Below are positions 44,032 to 54,380 of a stretch of 64,000 nt of DNA, piece by piece. The stretch lies in contig VGUH01000013.1 of NCBI GenBank assembly GCA_016874295.1, positions 1 to 64,000 on the forward strand, given 5' to 3'. Under the pieces are notes generated by a model. That model made no database searches, was not told the origin of the DNA, and worked only from the letters and a program-made list of their open reading frames with translations. The DNA is from Gammaproteobacteria bacterium. GTDB lineage: Bacteria; Pseudomonadota; Gammaproteobacteria; Steroidobacterales; Steroidobacteraceae. The stretch's first letter is position 1. Each line of letters starts with the position of its first letter. Position numbers and translations under genes: made by a program.

Positions 44032-44553
44032 GTGACAGGGCATCAAGCTGTTTCTGACTGGCATCTCGCACAGATCAATGTCGGCAAACTCCTAGCTCCG
44101 CAAGGTGATCCGCGTGTGGCGCCGTTCTTTGATGCGCTGGATCGTGTCAACGCACTCGCGGATCAGTCGCCCGGTTTCGTTTGGCGTCTACAAAGCGAAA
44201 TTGGTAACGCTACCGACATACAGCCGACTGCCGATCCGTTGTTTTTTGTGAACATGTCGATTTGGACCGACGCCGAGTCATTGTTCGATTTCGTCTATCG
44301 GAGCGCGCACACAGCGGTGATGACGAAGCGCAGAGATTTCTTTGAGCGATTTGATGGTGCCTACCAGGCGCTTTGGTGGGTCCAGACAGGACACATTCCC
44401 ACAGTTGACGAAGGTCTTTCGCGGCTCTGGCGACTGGATCGATACGGACCGACGCGCGAGGCCTTTACGTTCAAAACGCGATTTCCAGCTCCGGGAGTGC
44501 CAGGGCTGCCGACGGACTTGAAGCCCGGTCCGTGGTGCGTAGGTCGCGCCTAA
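44032..44553 (+). CDS. DUF3291 family protein
   Basis: 173 residues. The start is a GTG at 44032 with AAGGA six bases upstream. The family blocks WHLAQINVGKL at the N-terminus, DQSPGFVWRLQ near residue 40, and MSIWTDAESLFDFVYRSAH are present. The fold is a ferredoxin-like alpha/beta barrel related to heme-degrading or monooxygenase-like proteins, but no activity is established to my knowledge. It is a lone gene between the remnant cluster and the hairpin element. Confidence 0.8.
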   Translation: MTGHQAVSDWHLAQINVGKLLAPQGDPRVAPFFDALDRVNALADQSPGFVWRLQSEIGNATDIQPTADPLFFVNMSIWTDAESLFDFVYRSAHTAVMTKRRDFFERFDGAYQALWWVQTGHIPTVDEGLSRLWRLDRYGPTREAFTFKTRFPAPGVPGLPTDLKPGPWCVGRA

Positions 44554-44681
44554 CACCTACGACGTTAGGTGGCGCGTTCGTGTCCCCGAATCGGTCGCCT
44601 GAACGTCCGCTTTGGAGCAAATTGGAAGGCCGCCCTTGACGGCCGCTCCTGGCCGAAAACGGCCAACGCAAGGCGCGTCTC

Positions 44682-44750
44682 ACGGTGCCGGGTCGCACTT
44701 ATCGCACTTATTGCTTTGCAATAAGTGCGATAAGTGCGACCCGGCACCGT
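44682..44750. repeat. Perfect 33-bp inverted repeat with a 3-base loop
   Basis: Arms 44682-44714 and 44718-44750 are exact reverse complements around TTT. Within an arm the hexamer-like unit TCGCACTTA recurs (TCGCACTTATCGCACTTA). It is a stable hairpin in either strand, lying 86 bases before the SRP RNA gene. No T-run follows, so it is not a standard terminator. It resembles a solitary palindromic mobile element. Confidence 0.85.
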
Positions 44751-44835
44751 CACGCGAGGTGTGGGTGGACGCGTGCGCCGCGCGGTTGACGCTGCAGGGG
44801 GCCGACTTTACGATGCCGGGCCCGGCGATTTCCAT

Positions 44836-44947
44836 GGTGGCTCGCGCCGGTTCCTCCGCGACGATCAGTCGTGAACCCCGCCAGGTCCGGAAGGAAGCAA
44901 CGGTAGCGGCGGCATCGGGTGCCGGAGGGGTGCTGGCGCGGGCCGCC
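44836..44947 (+). ncRNA. ffs: Signal recognition particle 4.5S RNA
   Basis: The universally conserved loop sequence CAGGTCCGGAAGGAAGCA (44882-44899, with the GGAA tetraloop) is present. The flanks fold into one long hairpin: GGCTCGCGCCGG pairs with the CTGGCGCGGGCC region, and TTCCTCCG pairs with CGGAGGGG. ffs precedes dnaX in many gammaproteobacteria. The ends are set by pairing and are accurate to a few bases. Confidence 0.9.
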
Positions 44948-44999
44948 TCCCGCCGGCCTCTGAATGGGCGATGATGGCGGCCTGGAGGCTGGGCACCGG

Positions 45000-46553
45000 A
45001 TGAGCTACCTGGTACTCGCGCGCAAGTGGCGCCCGCGGAACTTCTCCGAGCTGGTCGGCCAGGAGCACGTGCGCCAGGCGCTGGTCAACGCCCTCGACTC
45101 TGGACGCGTGCACCACGCTTTCCTGTTCACCGGCACGCGCGGAGTCGGCAAGACCACGATCGCCCGCATCCTCGCCCGGGCGCTCAACTGCGAACGCGGC
45201 GTCGGCGCCTCGCCCTGCGGCGAGTGCGCGGCCTGCCGAGAGATCGACGAGGGGCGCTTCGTGGACCTGATCGAAGTCGACGCCGCCTCGCGCACCAAGG
45301 TCGAGGATACGCGCGAGCTGCTGGACAACGTCCAGTACCTGCCCACCCGCGGGCGCTACAAGGTGTACCTGATCGACGAAGTGCACATGCTGTCGCCGCA
45401 TTCCTTCAATGCGCTGCTGAAGACCCTCGAGGAGCCGCCGCCGCACGTGAAGTTCCTGCTGGCGACCACCGACCCGCAGAAGCTGCCGGCGACCGTCCTG
45501 TCGCGCTGCCTGCAGTTCAACCTGAAGCGGCTGCCGGCGTCGCTGATCGCCGGGCGCCTGCAGCAGATCCTCGCGGCCGAGGGCATCGCGTCCGAACCTT
45601 CCGCCGTCGCGCTGCTCGCGCGCGCTGCGGATGGGAGCCTGCGCGATGCGCTCTCGTTGCTCGACCAGATGCTCGCCTACGGCGCCGGCCGCGTCACTGA
45701 GGACGACGCGCGCGCGATGCTCGGCACGGTCGACCGCCAGCAGGTGCTTTGGCTGGTCGCGGGCCTCGCGGACCGCGACGCGAAGGCGCTGTGCACGATC
45801 ATCGCCGCGATCGACGAGTTCGCGCCGGATTACGGGCAGCTCCTCGAAGAGATCGCCGCCGTGCTGCAGCGCGTGGCCCTCAGGCAGGCGGTGCCGGACC
45901 TCGCGGACGACGAGATCTGGCCTTCGGAGTCGCTGGCCGCGCTCGCCGCGCGCCTGCCGGCGGAAGACGTGCAGCTCGCCTACCAGCTCGCCATCGTCGG
46001 ACGACGCGACCTAGAGCTCGCGCCGGACCCGCGCACCGGCTTCGAGATGACGCTGCTCAGGATCCTCGCGTTCCGACCGGCCGACGCGGCGGGCGGTGCG
46101 CGCCAGCGAGCCGAGGAGCGCGCTGCCACGCCTGCGACGGCGCCCGCGACGCGGCCTGATCCGCCGCCGGCGGACGCCGGCAGCGACTGGTCCGCGCTGC
46201 TTGCGAAGCTGGAACTCCGCGGCCCTGCCCGCCAGCTCGCCGGCCATTGCCAGCTGCTGGCGCGCGAGGGCGACAAGTTCCGGTTCCTGCTGGACGCGCG
46301 CGCCGGGAGCCTGCACACGCGCCAGCTGGAGGAACGATTCCTTCAGGCGCTGCGCAACCTGGTGGGTGATGCGGCGACGCTCGAAATCGAGCAGGGCGGC
46401 GCCGGCGACACGCCCGCGCGGCGTGATGAGATGGCGCGCGACGAGCGCCTCGAGGCCGCGCGCGCCTCGCTCGAGCGCGACCCGAACGTGCAGGCCCTGC
46501 GCGACCGTTTCGGCGCGGTCCTGCAGCCGGACTCCATCAAGCCCGTGGGTTAA
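45000..46553 (+). CDS. dnaX: DNA polymerase III subunit gamma/tau
   Basis: 517 residues. The AAA+ clamp-loader core has Walker A in GTRGVGKTTIAR, a zinc module with Cys in NCERGVGASPCGECAAC, Walker B DEVHM in YLIDEVHMLSPHSFNALLKTLEEPP, and the SRC motif in TVLSRCLQF. The C-terminal part is short: after about residue 380 an Ala/Pro-rich linker leads to a domain IV/V-like end. I see no A6G-type slippery site for a frameshifted gamma form. The ATG at 45000 fits the family start (MSYLVLARKWRP); the ATG at 44964 is less likely. Confidence 0.93.
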   Translation: MSYLVLARKWRPRNFSELVGQEHVRQALVNALDSGRVHHAFLFTGTRGVGKTTIARILARALNCERGVGASPCGECAACREIDEGRFVDLIEVDAASRTKVEDTRELLDNVQYLPTRGRYKVYLIDEVHMLSPHSFNALLKTLEEPPPHVKFLLATTDPQKLPATVLSRCLQFNLKRLPASLIAGRLQQILAAEGIASEPSAVALLARAADGSLRDALSLLDQMLAYGAGRVTEDDARAMLGTVDRQQVLWLVAGLADRDAKALCTIIAAIDEFAPDYGQLLEEIAAVLQRVALRQAVPDLADDEIWPSESLAALAARLPAEDVQLAYQLAIVGRRDLELAPDPRTGFEMTLLRILAFRPADAAGGARQRAEERAATPATAPATRPDPPPADAGSDWSALLAKLELRGPARQLAGHCQLLAREGDKFRFLLDARAGSLHTRQLEERFLQALRNLVGDAATLEIEQGGAGDTPARRDEMARDERLEAARASLERDPNVQALRDRFGAVLQPDSIKPVG

Positions 46554-46562
46554 AATGCAGGC

Positions 46563-46886
46563 ATGAAACCGAATCTCGGACAGCTCATGCGCCAGGCGCA
46601 GCAACTCCAGGCCAACATGCAGAAAGCCCAGGAGCAGCTCGGAAGCATCGAAGTCACCGGCGAGTCCGGTGGCGGTATGGTCAAGGTCACCATGAACGGG
46701 CGCCACGAGGTGCGGCGCGTCGTGATCGACCCGGCGGCTGCGGGATCCGATCGTGAGATGCTCGAGGATCTCGTGGCCGCGGCCTGCAATGACGCCGCGC
46801 GGCGCGTGGGCGAGGCGGCACAGCAGCACATGGCGGGGGCGATGGGCGGGATGCAGCTGCCGCCCGGCATGAAGCTGCCGTTCTGA
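46563..46886 (+). CDS. ybaB: YbaB/EbfC nucleoid-associated protein
   Basis: 107 residues with the family pattern [19 protein letters not shown], then [20 protein letters not shown] and a helix with [10 protein letters not shown]. It is a small dimeric DNA-binding protein. The gene lies 9 bases after dnaX and 8 bases before recR, the conserved dnaX-ybaB-recR operon. Confidence 0.93.
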   Translation: MKPNLGQLMRQAQQLQANMQKAQEQLGSIEVTGESGGGMVKVTMNGRHEVRRVVIDPAAAGSDREMLEDLVAAACNDAARRVGEAAQQHMAGAMGGMQLPPGMKLPF

Positions 46887-46894
46887 CGGTCGCG

Positions 46895-47494
46895 ATGAAG
46901 TACTCCCCCGGACTCGCCCGCCTCATCGAGGCCCTGCGCGTGCTGCCGGGCGTCGGCCCGAAGTCCGCCCAGCGCATGGCCTTCCACCTGCTCGAGCGCA
47001 ACCGCGAAGGCGGCCGCGCGCTCGCGCGTGCGCTGGAGGAGGCGGTGGCCAATGTCGTTCACTGCCGGCGCTGCCGCATGCTGACCGACGGCGAGTTGTG
47101 CGAGATCTGCGCCGCGCCGCGCCGCGACGCGGCGTCTCTGTGCATCGTCGAGTCGCCGGCCGATGTCGTCGCCGTCGAGCAGTCCGGGGGATACGCCGGC
47201 CGCTATTTCGTGCTGATGGGCCACCTGTCGCCACTCGACGGGATCGGACCGGACCAGCTCGGATTCGACCGGCTCGAGGCGCTGCTCGACGAGGGCGAGA
47301 TCCGCGAAGTCATCCTCGCCACCAACCCGACCGTCGAGGGGGAGGCCACGGCGCACTATATCGGCGAGCTGGTCACGCGCCGCGGGATTCGCGCGTCGCG
47401 CATCGCCCACGGCGTGCCGGTCGGCGGCGAGCTCGAGTACGTCGACGGCGGCACGCTCGCGCACGCGCTGGCCGGCCGCCAGGTCATCGCCTGA
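46895..47494 (+). CDS. recR: Recombination mediator protein RecR
   Basis: 199 residues. A helix-hairpin-helix ([14 protein letters not shown]) is followed by a four-Cys zinc finger ([16 protein letters not shown]) and a Toprim domain ([29 protein letters not shown]). It acts with RecF/RecO in loading RecA at gaps. The last 11 bases overlap the convergent rsgA gene. Confidence 0.95.
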   Translation: MKYSPGLARLIEALRVLPGVGPKSAQRMAFHLLERNREGGRALARALEEAVANVVHCRRCRMLTDGELCEICAAPRRDAASLCIVESPADVVAVEQSGGYAGRYFVLMGHLSPLDGIGPDQLGFDRLEALLDEGEIREVILATNPTVEGEATAHYIGELVTRRGIRASRIAHGVPVGGELEYVDGGTLAHALAGRQVIA

Positions 47495-48416
47495 TCCGCG
47501 CCGCCAATTCTTCCGCGAGCGCGAGCAGGCGCCGGTAGCTTTCCAGCCGGCGCGTCGCGAGACCGCCCTCCCGAGCGGCGGCCGCCACGCGACAGCCCGG
47601 CTCGCGCCGGTGCAAACAGTCCCGGAACCGGCAGTCCGCGGCCAGCGCCGCGATCTCGCGATAGCCCCCGGCCACGTCGCGCGGCGCGGGCAGGGGCGGC
47701 GAGAAGTCGCGCGCGCCCGGAGAGTCGATCAGCTCGCCACCCGCTGGCAGCCTGTAAAGAGAGGCGGTCGTCGTCGTATGGCGCCCGCTTTCGCTTGCAC
47801 GAGAGACCTCCTCCACGGCGGCCTCGACGCCGGGCACCAGCGCATTGGTGAGCGAGCTTTTTCCGACCCCCGACTGGCCGACCAGCACGCTCACGCGGCC
47901 CGCGAGTCGCGCGCGCAGCGCATCCACGCCGCCCGCGAGCCGCTTGCTGGCGCGCAGCACCGGGTAGCCGATGCGCGCGTAGTCCACCAGCGGCGCCTCG
48001 AGCGCGGTGTCGGCGCCGTCCAGATCGCACTTGTTTGCGACCACGCAGGCGTCGAGCCCACTCCACTCAGCGGCGGCGAGGTAACGATCGCAGAGCCCGA
48101 AGTCCGGGGCCGGCAGCGGCGCGACGATGGCGACGAGCTGCGTGAGGTTGGCGGCCACCGGCTCCGGGTCGCCGCGCGCGGAAATGCGCGCGAGCACCCG
48201 CGCCTGCGGCAGCACCTCGACGATCACGCCGGCTCCGCCTTCCGTGCGCGCGGCGCGCCAGCGCACCTGATCACCGCACACGACCACGAGCCGCCGGCCG
48301 TGCAGGCGGCAATGGATGCGCTCGCCGCGCTCGCCGACCACGAGCGCATCGCGGCCGTGGCTTGCGACCACGCGGCCGGCGTGCAGCAACTGGGGATCGA
48401 TCGTGGGAGAACGCAT
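47484..48416 (-). CDS. rsgA: Ribosome small-subunit-dependent GTPase A
   Basis: 310 residues: an N-terminal OB domain and a circularly permuted GTPase with motifs in the order G4 (VVANKCDL), G1 ([16 protein letters not shown]) and G3 (DSPGARDF). A C-terminal zinc domain ([14 protein letters not shown]) completes it. RsgA assists late 30S maturation. It is divergent from orn, a pairing common in gammaproteobacteria. Confidence 0.94.
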   Translation of the reverse strand: MRSPTIDPQLLHAGRVVASHGRDALVVGERGERIHCRLHGRRLVVVCGDQVRWRAARTEGGAGVIVEVLPQARVLARISARGDPEPVAANLTQLVAIVAPLPAPDFGLCDRYLAAAEWSGLDACVVANKCDLDGADTALEAPLVDYARIGYPVLRASKRLAGGVDALRARLAGRVSVLVGQSGVGKSSLTNALVPGVEAAVEEVSRASESGRHTTTTASLYRLPAGGELIDSPGARDFSPPLPAPRDVAGGYREIAALAADCRFRDCLHRREPGCRVAAAAREGGLATRRLESYRRLLALAEELAARIRR

Positions 48417-48464
48417 GGCGGGCGGGCGAGGGGCACTCTAGCCTCTGGTAAGATCAGCGGCAAC

Positions 48465-49028
48465 ATGGCTCAGGACGACCGGCTGATCTGGATCGATCTC
48501 GAGATGACCGGCCTCGTCCCCGAGCGCGACCGGATCATCGAGGTCGCGACGATCGTGACCGATGCCGACCTCGCGGTGATCGCCGAGGGCCCGGTCATCG
48601 CCGTGCGCCAGTCGGAGGCGACGCTCGCATCGATGGACGAGTGGAACACGCGCACGCACGGTGTGAGCGGGCTCACCGCGCGTGTGCTCGCGAGCCTGGA
48701 TGACGAGACCGCGGCCGAGCGAATGACACTCGGTTTCCTGGCGCAGCACGTCGCCGCGGGCCGCTCCCCGATGTGCGGCAACAGCGTCTGCCAGGACCGG
48801 CGGTTCCTGGCACGCTGGATGCCGGAACTCGAGCGCTACTTTCACTATCGGAACCTGGACGTGAGCACCGTCAAGGAACTGGCGCGCCGCTGGGCGCCGG
48901 AGGTCGCGGCCGGCGTCGAGAAGGAGTCGCGACACACCGCGCTCGCCGACGTGCACGAGTCGATCGCCGAGCTGCGCCATTACCGGTCGGCGCTATTCGC
49001 CGCGCCCTGGAACACGCCGCGCGAATGA
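48465..49028 (+). CDS. orn: Oligoribonuclease
   Basis: 187 residues of the DEDDh exonuclease family. The metal-binding residues sit in [11 protein letters not shown], the [14 protein letters not shown] region, and [12 protein letters not shown]. Orn degrades 2-5 nt RNA and pGpG. The ATG at 48465 gives the standard length; upstream frame sequence is antisense to rsgA. It overlaps the next gene by four bases. Confidence 0.94.
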   Translation: MAQDDRLIWIDLEMTGLVPERDRIIEVATIVTDADLAVIAEGPVIAVRQSEATLASMDEWNTRTHGVSGLTARVLASLDDETAAERMTLGFLAQHVAAGRSPMCGNSVCQDRRFLARWMPELERYFHYRNLDVSTVKELARRWAPEVAAGVEKESRHTALADVHESIAELRHYRSALFAAPWNTPRE

Positions 49029-49447
49029 CGGCACCGGCGCCATCCTGGCACGCGGGCGGTTGCCACTGCGGCCGCGTGCGCTTCGCAGCCCGGGCGCCGG
49101 CTCACCTCGAGGCGCGCGAGTGCAACTGCTCAGTCTGCTCGCGCTCCGGCTACCTGCACCTCATCGTCGCGGCGGACGACTTCAGGCTGCTGTCCGGGGC
49201 CGGCGACCTCACCGAGTATTGCTTCGGCACCGGCGTCGCGAAGCACCGCTTCTGCCGCCACTGCGGCGTGAAGTCCTTCTACGTCCCGCGCTCGCACCCG
49301 GACGGCTACAGCGTCAATGTCCGCTGCCTCGATCCCGCCACGATCGCCTCGCTGACGATCCGCCCCTACGACGGCCGCAACTGGGAAACCGCGCGCAACG
49401 GCCTGGACGCGCGCCAGGGGCGGGCGGGGTCCCGAGTGAGCGACTGA
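49025..49447 (+). CDS. GFA/CENP-V family zinc protein
   Basis: 140 residues with the Mss4-like zinc sites [17 protein letters not shown] and [11 protein letters not shown] typical of the GFA (glutathione-dependent formaldehyde-activating) family. The actual substrate is rarely known. The ATG overlaps the orn TGA (ATGA). The last ten or so residues (RAGSRVSD) are encoded by the left half of a REP-like palindrome, in which the stop codon lies, so the natural C-terminus was probably different. Confidence 0.85.
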   Translation: MTAPAPSWHAGGCHCGRVRFAARAPAHLEARECNCSVCSRSGYLHLIVAADDFRLLSGAGDLTEYCFGTGVAKHRFCRHCGVKSFYVPRSHPDGYSVNVRCLDPATIASLTIRPYDGRNWETARNGLDARQGRAGSRVSD

Positions 49448-49480
49448 AGTTCCGGCGGAGCGAACGAGGGAACCCCGCCC
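49422..49480. repeat. REP-like palindromic element, copy A
   Basis: Arms GGGCGGGGTCCC (49422-49433) and its near-complement (49468-49480) flank a core, GAAGTTCCGGCGGAGCGAACG. The same core, as the reverse complement and slightly diverged, occurs at 54294-54359. It sits between the convergent ends of the GFA-family gene and ppsA. Confidence 0.7.
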
Positions 49481-49496
49481 GGCCCTGGGACGCGCC

Positions 49497-51860
<2,364 letters not shown>

Positions 51861-51944
51861 GCGTGATCCCCGCTTGTTTCCCACCTGTTACGATCAGCCG
51901 CGGGCAGGGCCCGCGTGGCCGCGACGGCAAACGGATCAACCGCC

Positions 51945-52772
51945 ATGACGCAACGACGAACCGTCTTCTTCGTTTCCGACCAGACCGGCGTCACTGCCGA
52001 GACGATGGGGCACAGCCTGCTGACGCAGTTCGACGGCATGGATTTCAGGCCGGTCACTTTGCCATTCATCTCCACGGTTGACAAGGCGCGCGAGGCGGTC
52101 GCGAAGATCGACCAGGCGGGCCGCGACGAGGGTGCGCGGCCAATCGTGTTCGCGACGCTGGTCAACAACGAGGTGCGCGACGCGCTGCGCGAGGCGCGTT
52201 GCCTGTTCCTCGATTTCTTCGACGCATTTCTCGGCCCACTGGAGCAGGAGCTCGGCCAGCCGTCGGCGCACGTGCTGGGACGCACGCACGGCATGACTGA
52301 CCTGACGGCCTACACGATGCGCATCAATGCGACGAACTTCGCGCTTGCCAATGACGACGGCGCGCAGACGCGTGACTACGAACGCGCGGATGTGATCCTC
52401 ATCGGGGTTTCGCGCTCCGGCAAGACCCCGACCTGCGTCTACATGGCGCTCCAGTATGGCGCCTACGCCGCAAACTATCCTCTGACCGAGGAGGACCTCG
52501 ACGGCGGCAGGTTGCCGGCGGTCGTCGTGCCCTGGCGCCGCAAGCTGTTCGGCCTGACGATCGAGCCGGGACGGCTGCAGCAGATCCGCCAGGAGCGCCG
52601 TCCCGACAGTCGCTACGCGTCCGCCCAGCAGTGCGCATACGAGGTGCGCGCGGCGGAGCAGCTGTTCGAGCGCCACGGTGTCCCGTACCTCGAAACCACC
52701 GACACTTCCATCGAGGAGATCGCGAGCCGCGTGCTCGAGCGGCTGGCGATACCGCGGCGCGTCCGCCCGTGA
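51945..52772 (+). CDS. ppsR: PEP synthetase regulatory kinase/pyrophosphorylase
   Basis: 275 residues of the DUF299 family. N-terminal RTVFFVSDQTGVTAETMGHS and the P-loop ILIGVSRSGKTPT (near residue 150) are diagnostic. The enzyme inactivates PpsA by ADP-dependent phosphorylation of a Thr next to the catalytic His, and reactivates it by Pi-dependent dephosphorylation. The ATG at 51945 starts the conserved sequence. Confidence 0.94.
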   Translation: MTQRRTVFFVSDQTGVTAETMGHSLLTQFDGMDFRPVTLPFISTVDKAREAVAKIDQAGRDEGARPIVFATLVNNEVRDALREARCLFLDFFDAFLGPLEQELGQPSAHVLGRTHGMTDLTAYTMRINATNFALANDDGAQTRDYERADVILIGVSRSGKTPTCVYMALQYGAYAANYPLTEEDLDGGRLPAVVVPWRRKLFGLTIEPGRLQQIRQERRPDSRYASAQQCAYEVRAAEQLFERHGVPYLETTDTSIEEIASRVLERLAIPRRVRP

Positions 52773-52774
52773 CG

Positions 52775-52798
52775 GAATCGTGACCAGGCGCACGATTC
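52775..52798 (+). terminator. Hairpin after ppsR
   Basis: GAATCGTG and CACGATTC form an 8-bp stem with an 8-base loop, starting two bases after the ppsR stop. A TTTT occurs only 19 bases further on, so termination would be weak. Confidence 0.35.
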
Positions 52799-52824
52799 GC
52801 GCGGGATTTGCGCCGATTTTCCTG

Positions 52825-52833
52825 TGATATAGT
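52825..52833 (+). promoter_or_regulatory. Extended -10 promoter candidate for a leaderless transcript
   Basis: TGATATAGT is an extended -10 element (TGn plus TATAGT). Transcription would begin about seven bases downstream, at or next to the ATG at 52841. No ribosome binding site precedes that ATG. No good -35 is present, as is usual for extended -10 promoters. Confidence 0.4.
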
Positions 52834-52840
52834 CAAATCC

Positions 52841-53302
52841 ATGGTGTCAGACCACCTGTGCACGATCTCCTGGCGCGCAAGGCCGAGATCGTTCGTGAGC
52901 CTGATGACGCTCTACGAGAGCAACTTCATCCGGCTGGGCTGGCTCGCGCCTGACCTGCGCCGGCTGCGCGGCTCGGCGATTTCCGAGGTGCCGGGCGAAC
53001 CCGCGCTCGAGCTCGCGGTCGTCGAGCAGTGCCGTTACACCACGGCCTTTCGGCTGAGCTACCTGTTCGCCGACGGCGGCGCGATTTCGCGCGAGCCCGG
53101 GCTCGAGGTCCGCGTCTACCACGACGCGCGGCTCGCGGAGGCCTGCGGCGCCGGCGCTGCCGTGGCGCACTCGCGGCTGCGCAGTCTTGCGGCCGCCGTA
53201 CCGGCGAGCCGCGGCGAGCGCTGGTCGTGTAACATGCTGCTCAACAAGTGGATCGAGTACTGCGTCGAGAGCGGCCACCGCTTCGCGGTGCACGTCGCCT
53301 GA
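52841..53302 (+). CDS. DUF1249 family protein (YqiB-like)
   Basis: 153 residues. N-terminal LMTLYESNFIRLGWLAPDL and the segment LAVVEQCRYTTAFRLSYLF are the DUF1249 hallmarks; the C-terminus NMLLNKWIEYCVESGHRF is also conserved. The role is unknown. In E. coli the family member lies in the tolC-yqiC region. The ATG at 52841 has no ribosome binding site but an extended -10 directly upstream. Confidence 0.82.
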   Translation: MVSDHLCTISWRARPRSFVSLMTLYESNFIRLGWLAPDLRRLRGSAISEVPGEPALELAVVEQCRYTTAFRLSYLFADGGAISREPGLEVRVYHDARLAEACGAGAAVAHSRLRSLAAAVPASRGERWSCNMLLNKWIEYCVESGHRFAVHVA

Positions 53303-53311
53303 ACAGGGCCC

Positions 53312-54226
53312 ATGGCCGTCATGCTTCCCGACAAGTGGTCGCAGCTCAAGCTGTCGTCGATCGGCAAGGCGGATCCGGCCGAGCAGGAGCGCCTGCTCAA
53401 GCTGTTCTGGAACCGCGCGGAACTCAAGAAGGAACTGCAGGACCTCGACGACCAGCTGCACAACCTGCGCAACAAGCTGAAGCAGCAGGAGAATGCGAAC
53501 TCGCGCCTGCAGCAGCAGCTCGAGCAGCTCGAGGTGCTGCTGCTTGGCAATCCCGAGCGTGGCCTCGATGCGCTGGTGCATTTCGGTCTCAAGGCGCTGT
53601 GGCGCGCCTGCCGCGAGCAGCTGGAGAATTTCTCCGGCGAGCTCAAGCGCGAGCGGCAGGACACGGAACGCAAGCATCAGCTCGCGGAGTTCCAGGCCGA
53701 TCGCGCCGACCGGCTGAAGATCGCCGACGACCGCCTGCGCCAGTCCCAGGAGGTCGTGGCCGCGGAGCGCCACCTCGGTGACATGCAGGAGGCGCACCGC
53801 ACGATCGAGAAGGAGCCCTGGCCGGAGTTCCCGGGCATCTCGATCGCCGGACGCCGCATGGTCAATCTCGCGGTGATCGCCTGCGCGCAGCACCTGTTCA
53901 TGCGGCTCGCGGTGTCCGGCCTTGCGATGGACGCGAGACTCGCCAACAACCGCAGCGTGGAGAGCGCCAAGCACGGCAGTCTCGACGCCTGCCTCGCGCG
54001 GCTGCGCGAGATTTCTCAGGCGCTCGCCATGGTGCGCGCGCAGGACGGGCTTGCCGCCGAGATCAAGAAGCGTGGCGAGGCGCTCGCCCCGGCCGCGACC
54101 TGGCGCAACGCCAACGAAACCGTCCCGCAACCCGCCTCGCTGGCTCCCGCTGCATCCGGGAACGTCCCGGACGCGAACGTGCTGGTCGACGACTACTGGG
54201 ACGTCTACAAGGTCCTGCTGCGCTGA
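53312..54226 (+). CDS. Uncharacterised coiled-coil protein
   Basis: 304 residues, probably cytosolic: there is no signal or membrane segment. Residues 22-75 are a heptad-rich coiled coil (ELKKELQDLDDQLHNLRNK and on, many Gln/Glu/Leu). A second helical coil covers about 90-150. A mid-region with PGISIAGRRMVNLAVIACAQ may be a small globular part, and the end DDYWDVYKVLLR is hydrophobic. I do not recognise the family. It follows the DUF1249 gene by 9 bases and is probably in one transcript with it. Confidence 0.7.
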   Translation: MAVMLPDKWSQLKLSSIGKADPAEQERLLKLFWNRAELKKELQDLDDQLHNLRNKLKQQENANSRLQQQLEQLEVLLLGNPERGLDALVHFGLKALWRACREQLENFSGELKRERQDTERKHQLAEFQADRADRLKIADDRLRQSQEVVAAERHLGDMQEAHRTIEKEPWPEFPGISIAGRRMVNLAVIACAQHLFMRLAVSGLAMDARLANNRSVESAKHGSLDACLARLREISQALAMVRAQDGLAAEIKKRGEALAPAATWRNANETVPQPASLAPAASGNVPDANVLVDDYWDVYKVLLR

Positions 54227-54241
54227 GCAGACGCAGGGGCA

Positions 54242-54263
54242 AAGGGGGACGATGCGCCCCCCT
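54242..54263 (+). terminator. Hairpin after the coiled-coil gene
   Basis: AAGGGGG and CCCCCTT enclose a loop of about eight bases, 15 bases past the stop codon. It is G/C-strong but followed by TCATC rather than a T-run. Confidence 0.4.
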
Positions 54264-54293
54264 TCATCATTCACGGACTTGCCGCGCACCGGC

Positions 54294-54359
54294 GGCCGGG
54301 CGGGTGCCCTCGCTCGTTCCGCCGGAACTTAGTCACTTCGCTCGGGCACCCGCCCGGCC
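54294..54359. repeat. REP-like palindromic element, copy B
   Basis: Perfect 16-bp arms, GGCCGGGCGGGTGCCC at 54294-54309 and its complement at 54344-54359, flank a 34-base core. Read on the minus strand the core contains AAGTTCCGGCGGAACGAGCG, closely matching copy A at 49422-49480. Like copy A it lies between two convergent genes. Confidence 0.8.
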
Positions 54360-54380
54360 TGCGTGCGCGCCAGGTAAACG

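Noticed and set aside
45000-46553. Programmed frameshift in dnaX producing a gamma form
   Set aside because: No run of six A followed by G, and no downstream hairpin of the E. coli type, was found in the gene.
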